A DNA stretch of 6,565 nucleotides, from the NCBI GenBank assembly GCA_947627335.1, contig CANQVQ010000088.1, forward strand, positions 1 through 6,565, read 5' to 3'. The notes beneath the pieces are model-generated. The model did no database searches. It saw only the letters and a program-made list of their open reading frames with translations, and was not told the origin of the DNA. Below, one piece after another: positions 1 to 4,798 of the stretch. A program made the position numbers and the translations under genes. How positions within the stretch are numbered: position 1 is the first letter of the stretch; every line of letters starts with the position of its first letter. The stretch comes from an uncultured Clostridia bacterium. GTDB taxonomy: Bacteria; Bacillota; Clostridia; Oscillospirales; CAG-382.

Positions 1-277
1 GGCAATCCACCGGGGCAAGACTGCCTTCGGTCAGCCGCAGGACCTCCCCGACCGTGCATCTGTCCGGCGTTCTGGCGAGCTGATAGCCCCCCTGAAAGCC
101 CCGATTGGTCCGAAGGATCCCGCTCCGGCTGAGCAGCGGGACGATCTGTTCGAGGTACTTTTTGGAGATCTGCTGCCGTTCGGCAATATCCTTGAGCGCG
201 ACGTACCCGTTTCCGCCGTGCTCGGCGAGATCCGCCAACATTCGCAGCGCATAGCGCCCTTTGGTGGAAATTTTCAG
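1..277 (-). CDS. Rrf2-family transcriptional regulator, N-terminal part (3' end outside window)
   Basis: The minus strand reads as the N-terminal 92 residues of an Rrf2-family winged-helix regulator (the IscR/CymR/NsrR group). It opens KISTKGRYALRML, followed by the helix-turn-helix segment IAERQQISKKYLEQI (residues 31-45), the wing RGFQGGYQLAR (59-69), and VGEVLRLTEGSLAPVDC (76-92). Family members control Fe-S cluster, cysteine or nitrosative-stress genes. Cys92 falls where IscR carries its first cluster-ligating Cys, so an Fe-S or redox sensor is plausible, but the remaining cysteines lie beyond the edge. No in-frame ATG precedes residue 13. The family consensus MKISTKGRYAL places the start at CTG (275-277), 9 nt after an AAAGGGG ribosome-binding site (287-293) and ~30 nt below a strong promoter. 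ATC (278-280) or ATT could be alternative non-AUG starts. The frame stays open to the window edge. Family assignment is confident; the regulon is unknown. Confidence 0.9.
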   Translation of the reverse strand, partial: MKISTKGRYALRMLADLAEHGGNGYVALKDIAERQQISKKYLEQIVPLLSRSGILRTNRGFQGGYQLARTPDRCTVGEVLRLTEGSLAPVDC

Positions 278-312
278 GATGCTTCGCCCCTTTCCCCTGT
301 TTTCTTTCCTTC

Positions 313-341
313 ATTTTATTCGCTTTTTCCCGCTTTGTCAA
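313..341 (-). promoter_or_regulatory. SigA-type promoter of the Rrf2-family gene
   Basis: Read on the minus strand, a perfect -35 box TTGACA (336-341) is followed by a 17-bp spacer and a -10 box TAAAAT (313-318). Transcription would begin near 306, giving a leader of about 30 nt that contains the AAAGGGG ribosome-binding site before the proposed CTG start. Rrf2 regulators often repress their own promoter, but I could not identify a convincing operator here. Confidence 0.85.
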
Positions 342-409
342 GGGATTTTGTTGAATCTTTATCAATTTACTCGGTTTTTGTAATTTTTTTCTTTTTTTCG
401 CCTAACACA

Positions 410-456
410 TCCCGCTTTCGCGGGACTATACGGGTGAAAGCGTTGATCAACCGCTT
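410..456 (+). promoter_or_regulatory. Two tandem inverted repeats in the leader of the sigma-factor gene
   Basis: The first dyad is perfect: TCCCGC (410-415), loop TTTC, GCGGGA (420-425). The second is AAGCG (438-442), the self-complementary core TTGATCAA (443-450), one unpaired C, then CGCTT (452-456). It ends a few bases before the AAGGGA ribosome-binding site of the ATG at 473. Neither is followed by a T-run, so they do not look like terminators. They could be operator sites or leader-RNA hairpins controlling the sigma gene. I found no convincing plus-strand promoter between 341 and 460. TTGTAA at 378-383 with CCTAAC at 401-406 is a poor match, so the transcription start is unknown. Confidence 0.45.
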
Positions 457-472
457 CCGAAAGGGATCCGTC

Positions 473-2104
473 ATGAAAAAACAGGACTTGCTGAAAGCCA
501 TCGACCGGGAATTGCTCGACAAGCTGTTCGGGTTCTGCTATGTGCGCACCCGCGACAGTTACGAAGCGCAGGAGCTCTGCTCGGACATCACGCTCGCACT
601 CGTGGAAGCGGCGCAGAAGGAGGGCGAGGTGGAAAACCTCTACGCCTTTCTCTGGCGCATCGCACGGAACGTCTACGCGGATTTCGCCGAAAAACGGCGA
701 AGGAACGGCGAAACCGTCCGCTATGAAACGCTCGACAGCGTCGCGGACGAGCCGGAGGACGCGGACGACGGCGAAACCGACGAAGAATCGCTCGGACGCA
801 TCTTCCGCTCCATCGCGTTCCTGACTCGCGCTTACCGCGAGGTGATGATCGACTACTACTTAGACGGGCTGTCCACCGCGGAGATCGCCGTGCGGCAGAA
901 CACGAGCGAGAACACCATCCGGCAGCGTCTGTTTTCGGCAAGGCAACAAATCAGAAAAGAGGTAACGAACATGGAACCGATGCAAAAACCGATCTCTCTC
1001 CAAACCATCGACCTGTGCATCTGGGGTACCGGCAACACGGTCGGAAACGATCCGCACACCTGCTTTGACCGCACCTTCTCGAAGCATCTCATATGGCTCT
1101 GCCGGGAAAAGCCCCGCACGGCGAAGGAGCTTGCCGACGCGCTCTCCGTGCCGACGCTGTACGTCGAGGAGGAACTGGAACTGCTCGTCAAAGGAAAAAA
1201 CGGACACTACGGTCCGCTTCGCAAAACGGAAAACGGGCGGTATGCCGTCAACATCGCACTGTTCGATGAAGCGCAGATCAAATCCCTCTGGGACGTCTGT
1301 CAGAGCAAACTGCCCGAACTGCGGGCAGGGCTGCTGAAGTTCGTCGACGCCCACCGCGAGGAATACCTCGCCGTCCCGTTCCGCAACCGCAAAACGGATC
1401 TGCCGCTCATTCTCTGGGAGGAGGTCAAACGGCTATCCGCTCACATCGATTGGAAGGTCGCCGACCGGCTGTCCAAACGGTTCTTCCCGGACGTGACCTG
1501 TCCGGACCGCCCGTACACCACGTTCGCATTCCGCATTCCGGCGGACGGGAACGTCCCGCGGGGCTGCGGCTTGGACGGCATCCATGCCTCCGACCTCTGC
1601 GGCTACGCGCAAGTCGATATTGACAACAACTACTGTAAGCAGCTTTCCGCCCACTTCCATTGCGGACACAACATCTCGCTCGACCCGGTCCTCCTGCTCG
1701 CCGTCCGCGCCGTCGACGGGATCGACGTCCATATGCTTTCGGAGGCGGAGAAGGAGCACGCCGCGAAAGCGATCGAGGTCGGGTACCTCTACCGCGAGGG
1801 AGATACGCTCTACACCAAATTCCTCGTCTGCGACAAGCAGGCAGAAAAGCAGCTTCACGCCATCGCCAAGCAGTTCGGCGAGGAAATGACGGACGCGGCG
1901 GACGCGCTCGCCGAGGCGATTGCCCCGCTGCTTCGCGCCTACCTGCCCGCGCACCTGCTCGGGGAGTATCGATTCGCGATGTACTTCGCGACCATGCCGG
2001 TGTTCGACCTGCTGGCGGAAACGCTGATCGACGAAGGGCTCCTGACCGTCCCCGAAAACAACCTCGGCGCCGAGGGGATCCTGATGACCGTCACGGATAA
2101 GTGA
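473..2104 (+). CDS. ECF-type sigma-70 factor with large C-terminal extension
   Basis: The protein is 543 residues, against about 160-200 for an ordinary ECF sigma factor. Residues ~10-78 match sigma region 2, with LWRIARNVYADFAEKRRR (60-77) in the -10-recognition area. An acidic linker (91-106) follows. Residues ~108-165 match region 4, with the helix-turn-helix LSTAEIAVRQNTSENTIRQR (133-152). Sigma similarity stops near residue 165. The rest begins with PISLQTIDLCIWGTGN (173-188). A winged-helix-like segment follows at ~202-265 (KHLIWLC; TAKELADALSVPTLYVEEEL; a GxYGxLRKTENGRYAV-like wing). A Cys/His-rich stretch lies at 343-399, and then come amphipathic helices. The ATG at 473 follows AAGGGA (461-466) at a good distance. 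The frame is open upstream to 218, but that stretch is antisense to the Rrf2 gene and lacks sigma-like sequence; GTG 434 is a weaker alternative. The gene is monocistronic and closed by a terminator. The extension may regulate sigma activity or be a separate product started internally; its role is unknown. Confidence 0.9.
   Translation: MKKQDLLKAIDRELLDKLFGFCYVRTRDSYEAQELCSDITLALVEAAQKEGEVENLYAFLWRIARNVYADFAEKRRRNGETVRYETLDSVADEPEDADDGETDEESLGRIFRSIAFLTRAYREVMIDYYLDGLSTAEIAVRQNTSENTIRQRLFSARQQIRKEVTNMEPMQKPISLQTIDLCIWGTGNTVGNDPHTCFDRTFSKHLIWLCREKPRTAKELADALSVPTLYVEEELELLVKGKNGHYGPLRKTENGRYAVNIALFDEAQIKSLWDVCQSKLPELRAGLLKFVDAHREEYLAVPFRNRKTDLPLILWEEVKRLSAHIDWKVADRLSKRFFPDVTCPDRPYTTFAFRIPADGNVPRGCGLDGIHASDLCGYAQVDIDNNYCKQLSAHFHCGHNISLDPVLLLAVRAVDGIDVHMLSEAEKEHAAKAIEVGYLYREGDTLYTKFLVCDKQAEKQLHAIAKQFGEEMTDAADALAEAIAPLLRAYLPAHLLGEYRFAMYFATMPVFDLLAETLIDEGLLTVPENNLGAEGILMTVTDK
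957..973 (+). promoter_or_regulatory. Possible internal ribosome-binding site and start at the sigma/extension junction
   Basis: AAGAGGT (957-963) closely matches the AGGAGGT Shine-Dalgarno consensus and lies 7 nt before an in-frame ATG (971-973, Met167). This point directly follows the end of sigma region 4. Initiation here would give a free 377-residue C-terminal protein, MEPMQKPISLQ onward. A TAA triplet at 963-965 in the +1 frame resembles the stop-then-restart layout of two coupled genes. In the sequence as given there is no in-frame stop, so the fusion is intact. Internal initiation is inference. Confidence 0.4.
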
Positions 2105-2123
2105 AAAATAGAAAGAAGTCCTG

Positions 2124-2158
2124 AAAAAAAGTCCGGCGTTCATACGCTGGACTTTTTT
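2124..2158 (+). terminator. Intrinsic terminator of the sigma-factor gene
   Basis: The stem GTCCGGCGT (2131-2139) pairs with ACGCTGGAC (2144-2152) around loop TCAT, with one G-T wobble. It is flanked by A7 on the left and T6 (2153-2158) on the right, starting 20 nt after the sigma stop codon. The symmetrical A/T flanks mean it could also work on the opposite strand. Confidence 0.92.
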
Positions 2159-2160
2159 GC

Positions 2161-2253
2161 GTGAAGAGTGAAGAGTTGAAGGTTGTATAGTAAAAGTGGA
2201 TAACGGCGCAGGCGGTTAGTGAAGAGTGAAAAGTGAAGAGTGAAGAGTTAAAA
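2161..2253. repeat. GTGAAGA heptamer repeat block
   Basis: Two clusters of a 7-nt unit flank 41 nt of other sequence. Cluster A (2161-2177) has GTGAAGA twice, followed by GTTGAAG. Cluster B (2219-2253) has GTGAAGA, GTGAAAA, GTGAAGA, GTGAAGA, GTTAAAA. The 17-mer GTGAAGAGTGAAGAGTT occurs exactly twice in direct orientation, at 2161-2177 and 2233-2249. The whole block lies between the sigma terminator and the tRNA terminator, so no gene is expected to be transcribed through it. From memory, similar heptamer tracts occur between genes in Clostridia; their function is not known to me. There is no spacer diversity of the CRISPR kind and no ORF. Confidence 0.8.
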
Positions 2254-2283
2254 ATCGGCAAGGCTTTCGCCTTGCCGATTTTT
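2250..2283 (-). terminator. Intrinsic terminator of the tRNA operon
   Basis: A perfect 10-bp stem TCGGCAAGGC/GCCTTGCCGA (2255-2264 with 2269-2278) is flanked by A5 and T5. Read on the minus strand the loop is a GAAA tetraloop, and the T-run follows immediately. The hairpin begins only a few bases after the encoded CCA of tRNA-Glu, as expected for the end of the tRNA transcript. It also overlaps the last heptamer-like unit. Confidence 0.93.
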
Positions 2284-2357
2284 GGTGACCCGTAGCAGAT
2301 TTGAACTGCTGTTACCGCCGTGAAAGGGCGGTGTCTTAACCCCTTGACCAACGGGCC
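2283..2357 (-). tRNA. tRNA-Glu (anticodon TTC)
   Basis: The minus strand folds into a 75-nt tRNA with CCA encoded. Acceptor GGCCCGT pairs with ACGGGTC, with one G-T pair. The anticodon stem CCGCC/GGCGG holds loop CTTTCAC, giving anticodon TTC. The T-arm is GCAGT-TCAAATC-... around a GTTCAAATC core, which agrees with bacterial tRNA-Glu. It is the second gene of a two-tRNA transcript, 2 nt after tRNA-Met, and is followed directly by the terminator hairpin. Confidence 0.96.
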
Positions 2358-2359
2358 TT

Positions 2360-2436
2360 TGGTAGCGGAAGTTGGACTCGAACCGACGACCGACCGGGTA
2401 TGAACCGATTGCTCTAGCCAACTGAGCTATTCCGCC
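2360..2436 (-). tRNA. tRNA-Met (anticodon CAT, elongator type)
   Basis: The minus strand encodes a 77-nt tRNA with CCA. Acceptor GGCGGAA pairs with TTCCGCT, with a G1-U72 wobble. The D-arm contains AGCTCAGTTGGCTAGAGC, and the anticodon stem ATCGG/CCGGT holds loop TTCATAC. The loop, the wobble at 1-72 and the lack of three G-C pairs in the anticodon stem fit elongator tRNA-Met rather than initiator. Loop TTCATAC also argues against the CAT-reading tRNA-Ile. One oddity: the T-stem GTCGG/CCAAC has a C-A mismatch at its middle pair. Confidence 0.93.
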
Positions 2437-2466
2437 ATGATTCGCTGTTCATCGGACAGCTTTGCT

Positions 2467-2495
2467 ATTCTACCAGAAAAAAAGCGTCTTGTCAA
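2467..2495 (-). promoter_or_regulatory. Promoter of the tRNA-Met/tRNA-Glu operon
   Basis: On the minus strand, a perfect -35 TTGACA (2490-2495) is followed by a 17-bp spacer and a -10 TAGAAT (2467-2472). Transcription would start near 2460, leaving a leader of about 24 nt before the 5' end of tRNA-Met. The near-consensus boxes suit a strongly expressed stable-RNA operon. Confidence 0.9.
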
Positions 2496-2625
2496 GAGGA
2501 AAACGAAAAAAACTTGCGTTTTTTTCAAAAAAACACGTTCCGCCCCGGCATACCGTCCCGCGAACACGCATACAGATGCAACAAAACGGACAGGCACTCC
2601 CAAAAGAAAGGATACGCAAAAAAGA

Positions 2626-3903
2626 ATGGAACGGTTTTTCAGCTTTCTCCTCGCCCTGCTGCTCGGCGGATTCTTCCCGCCGCAGGAAACCGGGACGCCC
2701 CCGCTGACCTACGAACGCATTTCGACGGCGGAGGCAGCGGACGACGCGCCGGACGCGGACGGCTACGTCCGTGCGGTCTGGCTTTCGCAGTTCGACCTGC
2801 ACCCGCTCCTGCGGGACGGCGGCAAGCAGCGGGACGAGGCGGAATTCCGCTCGCTCGTCGAACAGCTCTGCCGGACGCTCGTGCGGGACGGGTTCAACAC
2901 GGTGTTCCTGCAGCTTCGTCCGAACGGCGACAGCCTGTACGAAAGCGAGGTCTATCCCCTCTCGAAGTACGTCGCGGGGGTGTACGGCGGGGAGGTCGAT
3001 TACGACGCGGTGCGCGACGTCGTGGACGCTGCGCGTGCGCAGGGGCTTTCGGTCCACGGGTGGATCAACCCGTTTCGGCTGGTCACGCCGGAGGAAATGG
3101 AGACGGTGCCGACGGGGTACGCCGTGCGGGACTGGTACGACGCGAAAAGCGGGCAGGTCAAGGAATGGGAGGGCAGGCTGTACCTCGACCCGTCCTACCC
3201 GGAAGCGCGGGAGCTGATCGCCGAGGGTGCGGCGGAGATCCTGCGAAAGTACGACCTCGACGGCATCCACCTCGACGACTACTTCTACCCGACGACGGAC
3301 GAAAATTTCGACCGCACGGAATTCCGGAAGAGCGGGTACGACGACCTCGGCGACTTCCGACGGGACAACGTGAACCAAACCGTCTCCCTGCTGTACCGGA
3401 CCGTACATACCTTCGGCGCGGACAAGCTGTTCGGCGTCGCGCCGGCGGGGAATCTGTATTCGCTCGCGGACGGGTGCTACGCGGACGCACGGAAATGGGG
3501 CGCGGAGGACGGGTATGTCGATTACCTGCTGCCGCAGTTGTATTTCGGGTTTGAGAACGCCTATTGCCCGTTTGAAACCATTCTTGCGGACTGGGAGGAC
3601 GCGGTAAGCGATCCAAACGTCCGTCTCTGGGTCGGGCTGGACGCCGCGAAAGCTTACCTCGGCACGCAGGGAGAACTGGACACGTTCGCCGGGACGGACG
3701 AGGGGAAAACCGAGTGGATCCGCCGAAAGGACGTGCTTTCCCGCAGTCTGGAAACGCTTTACGGCGAGGAGCGGGTGAGCGGGTACTGCTTCTTCTCCTG
3801 CGCCTTCCTGTACGACCGCTTCACCGGCGAAGTGACGGAGGAGATCCGGGAAGCCTACGACCTGTTTTCCCCGCTGCTCAGGGAAGGTCCGACGACCCGG
3901 TAG
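2626..3903 (+). CDS. GHL10/YngK-type glycoside hydrolase, exported
   Basis: The 425-residue protein fits the GHL10 (DUF187, PF02638) family, TIM-barrel glycoside-hydrolase-like proteins that include B. subtilis YngK and E. coli DigH, which cleaves denuded peptidoglycan glycans. Visible landmarks are VRAVWLSQFDL (48-58), DGFNTVFLQLRPNGDSLY (88-105), GLSVHGWINPFRL (140-152), LYLDPSYPEAREL (185-197), the family's DLDGIHLDDYFYP (210-222) with candidate acidic residues Asp217/Asp218, and YLLPQLYFGFE (300-310). The N-terminus MERFFSFLLALLLGGFF looks like a signal peptide or membrane anchor with no lipobox Cys, so it likely acts outside the membrane on cell wall or another glycan. The ATG at 2626 is chosen because the hydrophobic stretch begins there; AAAGGA (2607-2612) is 13 nt upstream, a long spacing. 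In-frame codons back to 2437 overlap the tRNA promoter and are not credible. The substrate is unproven. No clear own promoter was found. The 3' end overlaps the convergent gene. Confidence 0.9.
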   Translation: MERFFSFLLALLLGGFFPPQETGTPPLTYERISTAEAADDAPDADGYVRAVWLSQFDLHPLLRDGGKQRDEAEFRSLVEQLCRTLVRDGFNTVFLQLRPNGDSLYESEVYPLSKYVAGVYGGEVDYDAVRDVVDAARAQGLSVHGWINPFRLVTPEEMETVPTGYAVRDWYDAKSGQVKEWEGRLYLDPSYPEARELIAEGAAEILRKYDLDGIHLDDYFYPTTDENFDRTEFRKSGYDDLGDFRRDNVNQTVSLLYRTVHTFGADKLFGVAPAGNLYSLADGCYADARKWGAEDGYVDYLLPQLYFGFENAYCPFETILADWEDAVSDPNVRLWVGLDAAKAYLGTQGELDTFAGTDEGKTEWIRRKDVLSRSLETLYGEERVSGYCFFSCAFLYDRFTGEVTEEIREAYDLFSPLLREGPTTR

Positions 3904-4622
3904 ACCGCCGCACGTCCGTCCGTGCCATCCCGCGCAAGGAGTCCGAACGCCTCGAACACATGGACGGCGCTGTACGCCTGCCGACTCGGCAATCCGGTCA
4001 GCTTTTGCAGAGCCGACACCTTGAAGCGGTCGGGCAGACCGTCCGGGAGCAGGGCGCGGTAGTCGTCCGCCGTGCGCAGGACGACCCGTTCGGGCAGCCC
4101 CCTCGGACAGCGTTCCAGCAGCGTCGCACCGCGCTTGCGCCGTTTGTCCCAGCCATCGAGCAGGCGCCGCTCGTCCATGTCGAACAGCAGCAGTTCGACC
4201 GTCAGCCGTTCGTCCCGCAGGAACGGCAGGACCGCACGAAGCTCGTGCAGGGCGGAGAGGGCGCTCCCCTTTCGGCGTCCGACGTGCGGCGGAGCGGATT
4301 CGCCGGTCTCCGGGTCGATCCAGATCAGGTACCGCCTGCGGGCGAGCGGATAGACCAGCGTGACCGGGTAGGACGCGAGGAAGGCTTGCAATTTCGGTCG
4401 CAGGTAGGAAAACTGTGCGGTCTGGATCTCGAGGACCCGTTCCCCGTCGAACCCGTCGGCGATGTACCGCCCGATTCTGACTTCCCGGTGCGCCGGGTCG
4501 GGGGCGTAGGTTTGCTTGAGCGACGCGTGCAGGCGCTTCTCCGCGAGCGTACCGATGCCGGCGGCAGGGGGTTCCCGTTCCGCTTCCCATGCGTGCAGGA
4601 ACCGTTCCGCGTCAAATTCCAT
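3855..4622 (-). CDS. Uncharacterised protein: CoiA-like nuclease-type domain plus winged helix
   Basis: This 255-residue protein has no name that I recognise. Residues 23-103 read GIGTLAEKRLHASLK ... VRIGRYIADGFDGERVLEIQT, then FSYLRPKLQAFL and RRRYLIWIDPETGE. The order of a Glu/His helix (Glu29, His32), Asp56, and Glu65-x-Gln67 resembles the PD-(D/E)XK arrangement of the competence protein CoiA, whose motif is AD...EIQ followed by a helix and a WI strand. Residues ~120-170 are charged (LLDGWDKRRKRGATLLERCP). Residues ~198-243 (FKVSALQKLTGLPSRQAYSAVHVFEAFGLLAR...AVYRV) look like a winged helix. A DNA- or RNA-binding or processing role is inference. The ATG at 4620-4622 is preceded 7 nt away by a perfect AAGGAGGT (4630-4637); a GTG at 4631 overlaps that site and is rejected. 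The gene has its own strong promoter, is convergent with the GHL10 gene and divergent from rimP. Confidence 0.85.
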   Translation of the reverse strand: MEFDAERFLHAWEAEREPPAAGIGTLAEKRLHASLKQTYAPDPAHREVRIGRYIADGFDGERVLEIQTAQFSYLRPKLQAFLASYPVTLVYPLARRRYLIWIDPETGESAPPHVGRRKGSALSALHELRAVLPFLRDERLTVELLLFDMDERRLLDGWDKRRKRGATLLERCPRGLPERVVLRTADDYRALLPDGLPDRFKVSALQKLTGLPSRQAYSAVHVFEAFGLLARDGTDGRAAVYRVVGPSLSSGENRS

Positions 4623-4658
4623 GGACCGCACCTCCTTTTTTCGTTCCCGTCGGCTCCC

Positions 4659-4687
4659 AGTATAGCATAAAAAGCGGAAAAAGTCAA
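4659..4687 (-). promoter_or_regulatory. Promoter of the CoiA-like gene
   Basis: On the minus strand, -35 TTGACT (4682-4687), a 17-bp spacer and -10 TATACT (4659-4664) form a near-consensus promoter. A TG dinucleotide at the extended -10 position strengthens it. It sits about 37 nt upstream of the start codon, with the AAGGAGGT ribosome-binding site in between. Confidence 0.88.
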
Positions 4688-4696
4688 AATATTTCC

Positions 4697-4716
4697 GGGT
4701 TTTTTCGCAAAAACCC
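4697..4716. promoter_or_regulatory. 8-4-8 palindrome between divergent promoters
   Basis: GGGTTTTT (4697-4704), spacer TCGC, AAAAACCC (4709-4716) is a perfect inverted repeat. It lies in the 30 bp separating the two outward-facing -35 boxes (4687 and 4718) and is roughly centred between them. The position suits a shared operator for a dimeric regulator. It is too far upstream of either transcription start to be an attenuator. It could also be a relic of a weak terminator. No regulator is identified. Confidence 0.5.
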
Positions 4717-4717
4717 C

Positions 4718-4745
4718 TTGCAATTCCTGATTTTTGTGCTATAAT
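4718..4745 (+). promoter_or_regulatory. Promoter of the rimP-nusA-ylxR operon
   Basis: -35 TTGCAA (4718-4723), a 16-bp spacer and a perfect -10 TATAAT (4740-4745), preceded by TG at the extended -10 position. Transcription would begin near 4752, giving a leader of about 73 nt before the rimP start codon. Confidence 0.88.
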
Positions 4746-4774
4746 GGATAGGAAAGAAAAGGATTGGATGCTGT

Positions 4775-4798
4775 GAGACTGGGTTGACGCCCAGTCTC
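4775..4798 (+). promoter_or_regulatory. Hairpin in the rimP operon leader
   Basis: GAGACTGGG (4775-4783) and CCCAGTCTC (4790-4798) form a perfect 9-bp stem around TTGACG; a T-G wobble could close the loop further. It lies between the predicted transcription start and the rimP ribosome-binding site (GGGAGGT, 4811-4817). There is no T-run after it, so it is not a standard intrinsic terminator. It may be a leader structure affecting elongation, RNA stability or translation of the operon. nusA autoregulation through the leader is known in E. coli, but whether this hairpin has that role is inference. Confidence 0.65.

Noticed and set aside
367..383. TTAC-N9-GTAA inverted repeat as an Rrf2 operator
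   Set aside because: Only four matching bases per arm in a strongly AT-rich stretch; it is indistinguishable from chance and is placed upstream of the -35 box.
218..472. In-frame 85-codon upstream extension of the sigma-factor ORF
   Set aside because: It runs antisense through the start of the Rrf2 gene and its promoter and has no sigma-like sequence; the ATG at 473 has a good ribosome-binding site.
2161..2253. CRISPR array
   Set aside because: The units are 7 nt and contiguous with no unique spacers, and no cas gene is present.
2506..2525. AAAAAAAC-TTGC-GTTTTTTT hairpin
   Set aside because: The stem is almost entirely A-T with no GC core and lies just upstream of the tRNA promoter, so it is more likely chance in an AT-rich gap than a terminator.
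2437..2625. Upstream extension of the GHL10 ORF to the ATG at 2437
   Set aside because: It overlaps the tRNA promoter and starts right at the tRNA-Met boundary. Its low-complexity basic sequence would bury the signal peptide that begins at 2626.
2470..4590. 706-codon minus-strand open frame
   Set aside because: It spans the tRNA promoter, the whole GHL10 gene and most of another gene in a different frame. Its Arg/Pro/Val-rich composition is typical of GC-rich shadow frames.
3714..4670. 318-codon plus-strand open frame antisense to the CoiA-like gene
   Set aside because: It has no recognisable domain and an Arg/Gln/Pro-rich shadow composition. It covers the opposite gene's promoter and ribosome-binding site, while the minus-strand frame has a perfect ribosome-binding site and motif order.
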